Assembly (NCBI RefSeq): GCF_014647915.1
Contig: NZ_BMQC01000002.1
Span: 1 to 64,000 of the forward strand
Length of the DNA: 64,000 nucleotides
Source: Pilimelia terevasa
GTDB lineage: Bacteria > Actinomycetota > Actinomycetes > Mycobacteriales > Micromonosporaceae
Direction of reading: 5' to 3'
The position numbers and the translations under genes were made by a program. Below the pieces are notes generated by a model, which worked only from the letters and a program-made list of their open reading frames with translations, had not been told where the DNA came from and ran no database searches. Numbering within the stretch: the stretch's first letter is position 1; every line of letters begins with the position of its first letter. This document shows, piece after piece, positions 32,396 to 41,172 of the stretch.

Positions 32396-34549
32396 ATGGG
32401 CAGCAGCCCGCGCCGGACGTTCTGTGCCATCACCGCCGTCGTCACCAGCGCCGCGCTGGTGGCTGTCTCGCCCCCGGCGGGCGCCGGGAGCGTCGCCGAC
32501 CCGCGCACCCCGCTGCCGGCCGCGGCCGCGTCGGCGGCCGCCGACGCGGCGCTGACCGGCCTGCGCCGGGCCGACGCCGACCGCGCGTTCGTCCGCCTCG
32601 ACACCTACCGCGGCCCCTCGGGGACCCGGTACGTCTCGTACGCCAGCACCTACCGCGGCCTGCCGGTCGTCGGCGGCGACTTCGTGGTCGCGGTGGACGG
32701 CAGCGGCGCGGTGCTCGACCTGCCCGAGGCGCTGCCGCGGATCAGCCTGGACACCGCCGCCCGCGTCCCCGCCGCGCGGGCCGAGCGGACCGCCCGCGGC
32801 CTGCTGACCCGCGTGCGGCGCACCGTCGCCGCCCCGCAGCTCGTGGTGTTCACCTACGACGGTGCCCGGCGGCTCGCGTACAAGGTCGTGGTCGAGGGCG
32901 CCGACCGGGACGGGCCGAGCATCCGGCACGTCGTGGTGGACGCGCGCGACGGCGGCGTCCTCGCCGACTGGGACCAGATCGCCCGCGGTACGGGCAGGGG
33001 CTTCCACCAGGGCGAGGTCGCGCTGGACACCCGCCCCGCGGGCGGCGGCTTCGAGATGGCCGACCCCAGGCGTACCGGGCTGTTCTGCTCCGCCGAGGGC
33101 AACGGCCCGATCAAGGGTGCCGACGACTCGTGGGGCAGCGGCGGCTCGGACAAGGAGAGCGGCTGCGCCGACGGGCTCTACGCCGCGCAGAAGTTCTGGG
33201 ACATGCTGCGCGACTGGCTCGGCCGCGACGGTTTCGACGGCAAGGGCAAGGGCTTCCCGATGGTGTTGAACATCAACGACGTCAACGCCTACTGGAACGG
33301 GCACAACACCGCGTTCGGGGTCAGCAAGGACAAGGCGCGGGTGCTGACGGAGATCGATATCGTGGCGCACGAGTTCGGCCATGCGGTGTTCCAGTTCACG
33401 CCCGGCGGATTCAACGGCGTCGAGGAGACGTTCCAGCTCAACGAGGCCAACGGCGACATCTTCGGCGCGCTGACCGAGCACTACGCGAACAACGCGAAGA
33501 ACCGGCCGGACTACGACTACTCCGAGTCCTCGAATCCGTTCGGCCGCGGGCCGGAGCGCAACGGCTACGACCCGTCGAAGGCGCCCCGCAAGATGCCCAA
33601 CTGCTGGTCGCCGAAGCTGAAGGACGTCGAGATCCACGACGGTTCGGGCCCGGCCAGCCACATGTTCTACCTGATGGCCGAGGGGTCGCACCCGACCAAC
33701 GGCAATCCGCAGAGCCCGGTCTGTGCCGGCGGCCCGGAGAAGGTGGCCGGCCTGGGCATCAGGGACGCCGGGCGGGTCTGGATGGAGTCGCTGCTGCTGA
33801 AGACCGAGAACTGGACGTACGCGGCCGCGCGCGCCGCGGCGCTCAAGGCGGCGACCCGGCTGTTCCCCGGCGACTGCGCCAAGTTCGCCACGGTCAGGGG
33901 CGCCTGGGACGGCATCGCCGTCCCCGCCCGCGACGGCGAGCCCACCTGCGGTGCCCCGCAGCGGCGCGTCATCGGCGGCGAGGAGGTCACGGTGGACGTG
34001 CCGTGGGCGGCGGGCCTGGGCAACTGCAGCGCCTCCCTGGTCGCCCCGCAGTGGGTACTCACCGCCAAGCACTGCGTGCCGCTGACGACGCGCCGGCCGG
34101 AGCTGTCCATCGGGCACCGGGAGAAGGCCAAGGGGGCACGGTACAAGACGGTCGAGGTCCGGCTGGGCGGCAAGGCCGACCTGACGCTGCTGAAGCTGGA
34201 CCGGCCCGTGCCGGACGCCCAGCCGGTGCGGCTGGCGGACGCCAATCCCGCGATCGGCAGCGAGGTGGACATCTACGGCTGGGGTGCCACCTGCGAGAAC
34301 TGCCCGGTGAGCCCGGTGCTGCGGACCGCCCGGATGCGGTACGACGCCGACAAGCTCGACCACGCCAAGGGGCCGGCGCTGTACCTGACGAAGGTCACCG
34401 GCAGCGCCTGGAAGGGCGACTCGGGCGGACCGGCGTTCCACCAGGGCGTCCAGGTCGGCGTCGCCTCGACGGCCAACCCGGACAAGGACGCCTGGTACGC
34501 CAGCGTCGCCGCCAGCCGCGAGTGGATCAGGTCCGTCACGGGGGTGTGA
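32396..34549 (+). CDS. Secreted M4 metallopeptidase fused to a trypsin-like S1 domain
   Basis: 717 residues. Signal peptide (about 1-30), FTP/PepSY-type propeptide region (50-190), then an M4 thermolysin domain with HEFGHAVF (His325, Glu326, His329) and the third zinc ligand in NEANGD (Glu350). From about residue 525 a chymotrypsin-fold domain follows: RVIGGEEV start, LTAKHC (His), ADLTLLKL (Asp) and GDSGGPAF (Ser). Both sites look complete, so the product should hold two unrelated protease activities. Stand-alone M4 proteases are common in actinomycetes; this fusion is less so. ATG at 32396, ribosome site CGGAGG. A good candidate for an extracellular nutrient protease. Confidence 0.9.
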   Translation: MGSSPRRTFCAITAVVTSAALVAVSPPAGAGSVADPRTPLPAAAASAAADAALTGLRRADADRAFVRLDTYRGPSGTRYVSYASTYRGLPVVGGDFVVAVDGSGAVLDLPEALPRISLDTAARVPAARAERTARGLLTRVRRTVAAPQLVVFTYDGARRLAYKVVVEGADRDGPSIRHVVVDARDGGVLADWDQIARGTGRGFHQGEVALDTRPAGGGFEMADPRRTGLFCSAEGNGPIKGADDSWGSGGSDKESGCADGLYAAQKFWDMLRDWLGRDGFDGKGKGFPMVLNINDVNAYWNGHNTAFGVSKDKARVLTEIDIVAHEFGHAVFQFTPGGFNGVEETFQLNEANGDIFGALTEHYANNAKNRPDYDYSESSNPFGRGPERNGYDPSKAPRKMPNCWSPKLKDVEIHDGSGPASHMFYLMAEGSHPTNGNPQSPVCAGGPEKVAGLGIRDAGRVWMESLLLKTENWTYAAARAAALKAATRLFPGDCAKFATVRGAWDGIAVPARDGEPTCGAPQRRVIGGEEVTVDVPWAAGLGNCSASLVAPQWVLTAKHCVPLTTRRPELSIGHREKAKGARYKTVEVRLGGKADLTLLKLDRPVPDAQPVRLADANPAIGSEVDIYGWGATCENCPVSPVLRTARMRYDADKLDHAKGPALYLTKVTGSAWKGDSGGPAFHQGVQVGVASTANPDKDAWYASVAASREWIRSVTGV

Positions 34550-34702
34550 GGCCGCTGCCGGGTCCGGTCCGTGTGCGTCGCGCGGGTCGGACCTCCGGCG
34601 GGAAATCCTGGCCGTCCGGGCACCCACTGTGGATGCCGCGCCCACTACGCTGACCCACGCGCGGACCCCGCAGGGGTGCGGGGGTACTGACGGGGGGACA
34701 GC

Positions 34703-35941
34703 GTGCCGACGGACGCTCTGGCGACGATGCTCACGGACCTGAAGCGGCGCAGCGGCCTCAGCTACGACGTGATCGGCCGGCGTACGCACATCAGCAAGTC
34801 CACGATCCACCGGTACTGCCGGGGCGAGTCGGTGCCGCCGGACTTCGCCACCGTGGAGCGCATCGCCGCGCTCTGCGGCGCGACGTCCGCCGAGCGCGGC
34901 CGGCTCTACGCGAGCTGGAGCAGCGCGGCGACCGGTGCCGCCGCGGAGCCGGCCGGCGCCGGGGAAGCGGGCAGCGCCGCGGAGGCCGGCGCCCTCGCCG
35001 GATCTGGCAGTGGCGTCCGATCTGCGAGCGTCGCCCGGTCAGGCAGTGTGGCCCGGTCTGCCGGTGGCATCGGATCTGCCAGCGTCGCCCGGTCAGGCGC
35101 GGGTGCGGAGAGCGGCGGTGCCGCGGGCGCCGGCAGCGTCGCGGGGAGCGGCGGTGTCGGGGAAGCTGGCGGAGTGGCGTTCACCGCGTCGGTGTCGGGG
35201 GTGGCGGGGCTGGGGTCGCGGCGCGTGCCGCCGGGCCGGTGGCGCCTGCGCCGCCGCGCCGCCCTCGCCGCCGTGGCAGTCCTGGCGCTGGCCGTGGCCG
35301 GCTTCTGGTGGCCGCACGACTCGCCCCGCGCACAGACCCGGGCGCCGCTGCTGAACGGCGAGTGCACCGCTCCGGTCGCCCTCGGCCAGACCAACGGCTG
35401 CGTCAGCGTGCTGCAGGGGCTGCTCGCCCGGGCCGGCGCCGAGATCGTGGTCGACGGCAGCTTCGGCCCGATCACCCAGGGCAAGCTCACGGCGTTCCAG
35501 TTCCTCGCCGACCTGCCGGTGACCGGAGTCGCGGACGTCGCCACCCGGAAGGCCCTGCACGCGGGCGTCGCGCCGCTGCGGTCCTGGCCCCGCGACCAGG
35601 TGGAGGCGCGGATCCGCGCGGTCTTCGTCGAGGCGCCGGACGAGGCCGTCCGGGTCGCCGAGTGCCGCTCGCACCTCGACGCCATGTCCGTCACGCCCGG
35701 GGGCGACGGCACCCGCAACTGGGGCGTGTTCCAGCTCTCCGACCGGCTGCTGGCGGAGATCGGCGGCACGCCCCGCCAGGCGCTGGACCCGGAGTGGAAC
35801 ATCCAGGCGGCCCACCGCCGCTACCGCACACACGGCGACTTCGGGGACCGCTCCTGCGACCCGGTGAACGGCACCGTGGTGCGCGCCGCGCCCGCCGCCG
35901 CAGGGCGGGCGGCGCCCACCGGACCGGGCCGGCCGTCGTGA
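34703..35941 (+). CDS. HTH - membrane segment - peptidoglycan-binding - lysozyme-like protein
   Basis: 412 residues from a GTG with GGGGGG upstream. Residues 1-70 are a Cro/XRE-like helix-turn-helix (LKRRSGLSYDVIGRRTHISK, then STIHRYCRG). A low-complexity Ala/Gly/Ser linker with internal repeats covers 75-160. Then come a basic stretch and one membrane segment (RRRAALAAVAVLALAVAGFWW). Outside lie a peptidoglycan-binding module (NGCVSVLQGLL...FGPITQGKLTAFQ) and a lysozyme-like domain (NWGVFQLSD). The topology would place a DNA-binding domain inside and a cell-wall domain outside, suggesting a wall sensor. The function is inferred. Confidence 0.75.
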   Translation: MPTDALATMLTDLKRRSGLSYDVIGRRTHISKSTIHRYCRGESVPPDFATVERIAALCGATSAERGRLYASWSSAATGAAAEPAGAGEAGSAAEAGALAGSGSGVRSASVARSGSVARSAGGIGSASVARSGAGAESGGAAGAGSVAGSGGVGEAGGVAFTASVSGVAGLGSRRVPPGRWRLRRRAALAAVAVLALAVAGFWWPHDSPRAQTRAPLLNGECTAPVALGQTNGCVSVLQGLLARAGAEIVVDGSFGPITQGKLTAFQFLADLPVTGVADVATRKALHAGVAPLRSWPRDQVEARIRAVFVEAPDEAVRVAECRSHLDAMSVTPGGDGTRNWGVFQLSDRLLAEIGGTPRQALDPEWNIQAAHRRYRTHGDFGDRSCDPVNGTVVRAAPAAAGRAAPTGPGRPS

Positions 35942-35975
35942 CCGGGGCGGGCGTCCGGGCCGCCGCGGGTCGCGG

Positions 35976-36827
35976 TCAGCGCGGGCGGCGGCGCAGCGCC
36001 ACGAGCACCAGGCCGGCCAGGCCGACCACGCCGAGCGCGACGGCACCGATCCAGTAGGCGGCATCGGGTCTCGCGGACGCCGCGGGCACCGGGTCGGCGG
36101 CGCGCGCCGACGGGGCGGCGCCGCTCCCTGAGCCTGCGGCGTCCGCACCGGGCTCCGCGGCGGAATCCCCGCGGGCCGGCGGCTGCCCGGTGCCGGTGCC
36201 GGTGCCGGTGCCGGTGCCGAAGTCGACGTCGGAGCACGAGTAGTAGGTGTCCGGGGTGTCGGAGTTCTGCCAGATCGTGTAGATGAGCTGGCGCCCGGTC
36301 CGGTCGGCGGGGAGCCGGCCCGAGAGGGTGTACGCGCCGTCGACCACCGCCGGGTCGGTCGCCGACAGGAACGGCCGCGTCTCCAGGTCCGACCAGCGCA
36401 GCGGGCGGGTGGGGGAGTACCGGTCGTTCGTCACGTACAGGCGGAAGGTCCCGCGGTGCGGGATCGTCGTGCGGTACCGCACGGTCAGCGCCGCCCCGGG
36501 CGAGAGCCGGGAGGCGGGCCAGTCGGCGCGGGCCAGGTCGAGTCCGCGGTACCGGTCGATGCCCGCGCTGCACAGCCGCCCGTCCGGGATGACCTCGCGG
36601 TCGCGGCCGGCGACATCCGCGACGCGCAGGTTGTCCCAGTCCTGTACGTCCGCCGCGGCGCGGGCGGCGGCGCATGCGGCCGCGCCGGACGCCGCGCCCT
36701 CGGGCCCGCACGCGTAGCCCCGGCTGGCGGGGCGCTGGACCGCGCCGTGCGCGGCGGCGGGCAGGGCGGGGCCGAGGGCGGTGAGACCCACGACCCCGAC
36801 GACGGCGGCGGCGCGCCAGGAGCGCAT
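35976..36827 (-). CDS. AA10 lytic polysaccharide monooxygenase with C-terminal membrane anchor
   Basis: 283 residues. The signal peptide ends at AAA-His27; this His becomes the N-terminal copper-binding residue. The second copper His is His124 (TIPHRGTF) and the axial region is CSDVDF. These are the AA10 (CBM33) chitin/cellulose monooxygenase marks. A TGTGTGTG linker and an acidic/alanine linker follow, then a C-terminal membrane helix (WIGAVALGVVGLAGLVLVAL) and RRRPR, so the enzyme is cell-bound rather than free. ATG at 36827 with GGAGGTC. Confidence 0.88.
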   Translation of the reverse strand: MRSWRAAAVVGVVGLTALGPALPAAAHGAVQRPASRGYACGPEGAASGAAACAAARAAADVQDWDNLRVADVAGRDREVIPDGRLCSAGIDRYRGLDLARADWPASRLSPGAALTVRYRTTIPHRGTFRLYVTNDRYSPTRPLRWSDLETRPFLSATDPAVVDGAYTLSGRLPADRTGRQLIYTIWQNSDTPDTYYSCSDVDFGTGTGTGTGTGQPPARGDSAAEPGADAAGSGSGAAPSARAADPVPAASARPDAAYWIGAVALGVVGLAGLVLVALRRRPR

Positions 36828-37014
36828 GAGGGACCTCCGGGGTGCATGCGGGCGGACAGGCGTGGGTACGGACCGGACCGCCCAGCCGTTCAATCCGGGC
36901 GTCGGCGGCGGATGGCCTGACGCCCGCCCGGGGGCAGCCGCCGGCCGCCGGCGGGTGCGGGGTACCGGCACCGGTAGCATCGCGGCGGCACCGGGGGACA
37001 GGGAGTGGTGGCGC

Positions 37015-37896
37015 ATGGGGGAGGCACCGCGGCCGCGGCTGCGCGGGGTGGCCGAGGTGGCCGCGCTGGCGCTGCTGTGGGGCTCCGGCTTTCTGTGGAT
37101 CAAGTTGGCCCTGCGCGGGTTCACGCCCGTACAGATCGTGTTCGTCCGGCTGCTGCTCGGCGCGCTCGTCCTCGCCCCGATCGCCGTGGCGCTGCGCCAG
37201 CGCTTCCCGCGGGACCCGCGCACCTGGGCCCACCTGGCGGTCGCGGCGCTGGTCGCCAACGCCGTGCCGTACGTGCTGTTCGGGATCGGCGAGCGGACCA
37301 TCGGCTCCCACGTGGCCGGCCTGATCAACGCCACCACGCCGCTGTGGACGCTGCTGCTGGCGTTCGTCGCCGGCACCGACCGGACGGCCGGGGCGCGGCG
37401 GGTCGCCGGGTTCGGGCTGGGGTTCGCCGGCACGGTGGTGATGTTCACGCCGTGGGACCGGACGGGGGAGTTCGCGACCTGGGGCGGGCTGGCGATCCTC
37501 GGGGCGGCGTGCTGCTACGGCATCAGCTACGTGTACATGGGCCGCTTCCTGACCAACCGCGGCATCCCGCCGCTGACGCTGGCCACCGGCCAGCTCGGGG
37601 TCGGCACCGTGCTGCTGGCCCTGGCGATGCCGGTGGGTGGGCTGGTCGCGCCGGTCTGGCGGGCGGACGCCGTGCTGAGCCTGCTGGCGCTCGGCGTGCT
37701 GGGCACCGCGGCGGCGTACGTGCTGAACTACCGGATCATCACCGCGGACGGGCCGGCGGTGGCCTCCACGGTCACCTACCTGCTGCCGGTGGTCGCCGTG
37801 GCGCTGGGCTGGCTGGTCCTGGGCGAGACCCTCACCTGGACGGCCGCCGCCGGGGTGGTCCTGGTCCTGGGCGGGGTCGCGCTGACCCGGCGCTGA
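37015..37896 (+). CDS. EamA/DMT-family transporter
   Basis: 293 residues, ten hydrophobic segments in two EamA repeats (LLWGSGFLWIKLALRG at the start of the first; AAYVLNYRIITADGPAVAST in the second). ATG at 37015. Drug/metabolite transporters of this type export amino acids or related metabolites; no substrate can be assigned. It is convergent with the subtilase gene across a shared hairpin. Confidence 0.88.
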   Translation: MGEAPRPRLRGVAEVAALALLWGSGFLWIKLALRGFTPVQIVFVRLLLGALVLAPIAVALRQRFPRDPRTWAHLAVAALVANAVPYVLFGIGERTIGSHVAGLINATTPLWTLLLAFVAGTDRTAGARRVAGFGLGFAGTVVMFTPWDRTGEFATWGGLAILGAACCYGISYVYMGRFLTNRGIPPLTLATGQLGVGTVLLALAMPVGGLVAPVWRADAVLSLLALGVLGTAAAYVLNYRIITADGPAVASTVTYLLPVVAVALGWLVLGETLTWTAAAGVVLVLGGVALTRR

Positions 37897-37957
37897 CGTG
37901 CGCGGGCGCCAGCGCGGTGCGCGGGTGCCGGCCCGACGCCCGGGTGCCCGGCGAGGT

Positions 37958-37990
37958 GCCCGGTGCCGGCGCGGTGGCCGGGCACCGGGC
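37958..37990. terminator. Bidirectional hairpin between the convergent EamA and subtilase genes
   Basis: Arms GCCCGGTGCC and GGCACCGGGC (10 bp, perfect) with a 13-base loop that can fold further. It lies between stops at 37896 (+) and 37998 (-). Confidence 0.6.
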
Positions 37991-37997
37991 ACCGGGG

Positions 37998-39485
37998 TCA
38001 GCGGCCCTCGGCGGCGAGGATCGCCTGGAGCCGGGCGATGGCGGCCCGCAGGTCGGGCAGCGGCCCGATCTGGCCGCCGGTGCCGACCTGCGCCTGGCCG
38101 GTGCCGCGCAGGATGTCCCGGATCTCGGTCGGCCGGAGGGTCCGGCCCCGCTCCCGGGCGATGCTGGACAGTGCCGCCGCGGCCCCCGTGACGATCGGCG
38201 AGGCGCTGGACGTGCCGCTGAACCGGGCCGTGTACTTGACGGTGTCGGCGCCGCCCTGCAGGTCGCCGCTGCCCGTGGTGACCACGCACTCGCCCCACGC
38301 CTGGACGTCGATGCGCCGGCCGTACGTGGAGAAGCCCAGCTTCTGCCGCGGCGGGCTGCACTTCTGCCCCGCCCCGGCCCCGCCCGCCCCGACGATGATC
38401 GCGCCGGAGTCCGGCTTGCCGCGCGGGAACGGGTTTCCGTTGCAGGGCGCGTCCAGGTTCTGGTTGCCGTTGCCCGCGGCCTGGACGACGGCGATTCCCG
38501 CCGAGGTGGCGGCCACGATCGCGTCGTAGGTGGCCGGCTCCCACTCGACCGGCCCGTACCCGCCGCCGCAGGTGTTCATCTGCTGCTCCAGCAGCATGAC
38601 GTCGCCGGGGCGCAGGGCCCGGGCGGCGGTGGTGATGGCGCCGGCGACGTTGTGCCCGGTGGTGGTACCGACGTTGGTGAGCTGCGGGGTGGCGTCCGGG
38701 ACCAGGCCGGTGACCCCGAAGGCGTTGTCGTTGGCGATCAGCTCGCCCATCACGGCGGTGCCGTGGGACTCGAACGACGAACTCGGCCGGCCCTGCGGCA
38801 CCATCGCGCCGGGGGCGGTCAGCTTCGTCAGGTCCTCGTGGTTGACGTGCCAGCCGTACTCGATGTCGTGCACGCGGACGTGGCGCCCGGTGCCGCCGGG
38901 CACCGTCCGGGCGAAGGCCGCGTCGATGCCGTCGCCGGGCAGCGCGTACCGCTGCCGGTCCGCGAAGTTGGGCGTGGCGGCGGTTGTCCCGGGGCGCGCC
39001 GGCCGCGCGGCGGCGGCGCCGGGCGGCGGGGCGGGCAGCGGCTCCGGGTAGGCGATCTCCACGACGGGCAGGGCGTTGAGGGCGTCGAGGACGGCCGCGG
39101 GGTCGGTGCCGGGCCGCAGCGCGACGCGGTAGTACTGGTCGAGGTCGGCCTGGACCCGGCCGGAGCGGCGCCGCGCCGCCGCGGTCAGGTCCGCCAGCTC
39201 CTGTTCGGACTGGGGGAACAGCCGGCTGACGGTGCCGGCGGCCAGCGCGGCGCGGACGGCCGGCGCGTCGGCCGGGCCGGTCAGCCGGCCGTCGCGCAGC
39301 CGGACCGGGGCGCCTTCCGCGAACTTCACCCGCACCGCGGTCCGGCTGTCCCCGGGGCCGAGGACGGTGTGCGCGGGCTTCGGGTTGGCGACGTACGGCT
39401 GCGGGGCGGGGGTGGCGGCGGCCGCGGTGCCGGGGGTGGCGGCGAGGCCGAGCAGCAGGGCGACAACGGTGGGTGGGGCGAACAT
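37998..39485 (-). CDS. Secreted S8 subtilisin-like serine protease
   Basis: 495 residues. Signal peptide (VVALLLGLAATPGTAAAA), a prodomain of about 150 residues, then the catalytic triad: Asp in RVHDIEYGW, His in SHGTAVMGE and Ser in GTSSASPIV. The oxyanion Asn lies in AAGNGNQN. Several cysteines occur late in the domain. ATG at 39485. It belongs to a group of four secreted proteases within 10 kb. Confidence 0.9.
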   Translation of the reverse strand: MFAPPTVVALLLGLAATPGTAAAATPAPQPYVANPKPAHTVLGPGDSRTAVRVKFAEGAPVRLRDGRLTGPADAPAVRAALAAGTVSRLFPQSEQELADLTAAARRRSGRVQADLDQYYRVALRPGTDPAAVLDALNALPVVEIAYPEPLPAPPPGAAAARPARPGTTAATPNFADRQRYALPGDGIDAAFARTVPGGTGRHVRVHDIEYGWHVNHEDLTKLTAPGAMVPQGRPSSSFESHGTAVMGELIANDNAFGVTGLVPDATPQLTNVGTTTGHNVAGAITTAARALRPGDVMLLEQQMNTCGGGYGPVEWEPATYDAIVAATSAGIAVVQAAGNGNQNLDAPCNGNPFPRGKPDSGAIIVGAGGAGAGQKCSPPRQKLGFSTYGRRIDVQAWGECVVTTGSGDLQGGADTVKYTARFSGTSSASPIVTGAAAALSSIARERGRTLRPTEIRDILRGTGQAQVGTGGQIGPLPDLRAAIARLQAILAAEGR

Positions 39486-39583
39486 AGGGCGCTGATCCCT
39501 TCGTGCGTCGCACGGGGAGATGCGTCGGGTGGCGGACGGGCGAAGGAGCGTCGTGCCGGGAGTGTCGGCGGGCGCCGACCTCG

Positions 39584-39615
39584 GGGTCGGCACCCGCGGT
39601 CGCGGGCGCCGACCC
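39584..39615 (-). terminator. Hairpin terminator after the M28 gene
   Basis: 15-base arms (GGGTCGGCACCCGCG / CGCGGGCGCCGACCC on the plus strand) with a 2-base gap and one mismatch that becomes a G-U pair in the minus-strand RNA. It begins seven bases after the M28 stop. Confidence 0.65.
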
Positions 39616-39621
39616 AATACC

Positions 39622-40548
39622 TCAGGGGCGCGCGGTGGTCCGCGTGCCGGCCAGCTTCCACATGACGGTGGCGGCCGCGTTGGCCCCGATGCCGATCGTC
39701 CTGCCGTCGACGTTGGTGAAGGTGTCGCAGGCCTTGTGGTAGCAGGGGTCGAGCTGCTGGAGGTTGGAGTCCGAGCCGATGCCGGTCACCGGGATTCCGA
39801 CGCGGGCGAACGACGAGTGGTCGGACATGCCGGTCGGGTCGATCGTGGCGGTCGGAATGCCCTTCTTGTCGAAGTACTCCTTGAAGTGCGCGTTCAGCGC
39901 CGGGCCCTCCTTGTAGATGCCCCACTTCTTGGTGTTCTTCATGCCGACCATGTCGAAGTTCAGGTACGCGGTGATCTTGCTCTTCTCGGCGCCCAGGCTG
40001 CCGGCGTAGTGCTTCGAGCCGAGCAGGCCGATCTCCTCGGCGCCCCAGAAGCCGAACCGCATCCGCTGGTCGGACTGCGCCTTGGTCCGGGCGACCGTCA
40101 GCGCGTTCTCCAGGACGGTGGCCACGCCCGAGCCGTCGTCGTTGATGCCGGGGCCGGCCGGCACGGAGTCGGTGTGCGCGCCGATCATCACGATCCTGTT
40201 GGCGTCGCCGGAGGGCCAGTCCGCGATGACGTTCCAGCTCTGCGCGCCGCTGGCGGTGAACGGCTGGACGGTGACCTGGAAGCCGGCCGCCTTGAGGGTC
40301 GTCTCCAGGTAGTCGACGGTGGCCTTGAAGCCGGGCCGGCCGTTCGCCCGGGTGCCGCCGTTGGCCTCGGCGATCTGCTGGAACTTGCGGAGGTGGGCCA
40401 GGCCCGCGTCGTCGGCGATGACGGGCGGGTCGGCGACCGCGGCGGCCCCGGCGGCGGGGGCGGCGGTGTCCGCCCAGGCGGTCGCCGCCGTGAGGGTCGC
40501 GCTGACGGCGACGGCAAGGCCGCCGACGGCGAGCGTACGGAGCCGCAT
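39622..40548 (-). CDS. Secreted M28-family aminopeptidase
   Basis: 308 residues from an ATG at 40548 with AGGAGG. A signal peptide (LAVGGLAVAVSATLTAATAWA) is followed by an M28 double-zinc domain: GAHTDSVPAGPGINDDGSG (His and bridging Asp), WGAEEIGLLGS (catalytic Glu and zinc Glu), LNFDMVG (Asp) and CYHKACD (last His within a disulphide). It is of the Streptomyces griseus aminopeptidase type but lacks the C-terminal P/proprotein domain. A close paralog starts at the right end of the window. Confidence 0.9.
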   Translation of the reverse strand: MRLRTLAVGGLAVAVSATLTAATAWADTAAPAAGAAAVADPPVIADDAGLAHLRKFQQIAEANGGTRANGRPGFKATVDYLETTLKAAGFQVTVQPFTASGAQSWNVIADWPSGDANRIVMIGAHTDSVPAGPGINDDGSGVATVLENALTVARTKAQSDQRMRFGFWGAEEIGLLGSKHYAGSLGAEKSKITAYLNFDMVGMKNTKKWGIYKEGPALNAHFKEYFDKKGIPTATIDPTGMSDHSSFARVGIPVTGIGSDSNLQQLDPCYHKACDTFTNVDGRTIGIGANAAATVMWKLAGTRTTARP

Positions 40549-40722
40549 GGTTCCTCCTGGGGTGGTCGTGCGTGGTGACCTGGTGGGTGGTGTGCGGGGG
40601 ACGACATTGCACACGGTGAATACGTACGCTAGTCCGGCGGACGGTCGCCGTAAAGACATGTATCGATGTGCTGTCCGCGTCGGGGCAGCGGGGTCCCGGG
40701 GCGGATTGCTACCGTCCCGGCC

Positions 40723-41163
40723 ATGGGCGACCGGGCGGGGCGGCGCGGACTACAGGTACTGGTGGCGGTACTGGCCTGCGTGCCGGTCGGGACGGGGCTG
40801 CTCGACGTCCTCGGCGGCGTGGCGGTCCTGCCCGGTCCGCCGCCCTCGACCAGTCCGGACCTGGAGAGCAACTACCGGTTCTTCGCCACCGTCTGGTGCG
40901 GCGTGGGCCTCACCCTGGCCTGGACCGTCCCGCGGGTCGAGCGGGCCGGGGCGGTCCTGCGCGCGATCGGCGGCGCGATCTTCGTCGGCGGGCTGGTCCG
41001 GCTGCTGGCGGCGGCGCTGCACGGGCTGCCGCACCCGATCTTCGTGACCGCGGCCGCCGTGGAGCTGGCCGCGCCGCCGCTGGTGGTGTGGTGGCAGGCC
41101 CAGGTGGCGCGGGCGACGCGCGCGGCGCCCGCAATGCCGATCGGGGGGCCGGGCCGCCCTTAG
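40723..41163 (+). CDS. DUF4345-type small membrane protein
   Basis: 146 residues with four hydrophobic segments. The segments LQVLVAVLACVPVGTGLLDV, FFATVWCGVGLTLAW and GGLVRLLAAALHG follow the DUF4345 pattern. ATG at 40723 without a strong ribosome site. Function unknown; it lies upstream of the trypsin gene with a 9-base gap. Confidence 0.7.
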   Translation: MGDRAGRRGLQVLVAVLACVPVGTGLLDVLGGVAVLPGPPPSTSPDLESNYRFFATVWCGVGLTLAWTVPRVERAGAVLRAIGGAIFVGGLVRLLAAALHGLPHPIFVTAAAVELAAPPLVVWWQAQVARATRAAPAMPIGGPGRP

Positions 41164-41172
41164 CATCCGCAC

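Noticed and set aside
31604-34810. 1068-codon minus-strand open frame across lsr2 and the M4-S1 protease gene
   Set aside because: Long only because third-position GC bias removes stops on the opposite strand. Composition is Arg/Ala/Pro/Gly-rich and no domain is seen.
36191-36221. GGTGCC repeats as a CRISPR or regulatory array
   Set aside because: It is a simple in-frame 6-base tandem repeat encoding a Gly-Thr linker within the LPMO gene, with no spacers.
35821-39513. 1230-codon minus-strand open frame across LPMO, EamA and the S8 gene
   Set aside because: Shadow of three genes in both orientations; low-complexity arginine-rich translation.
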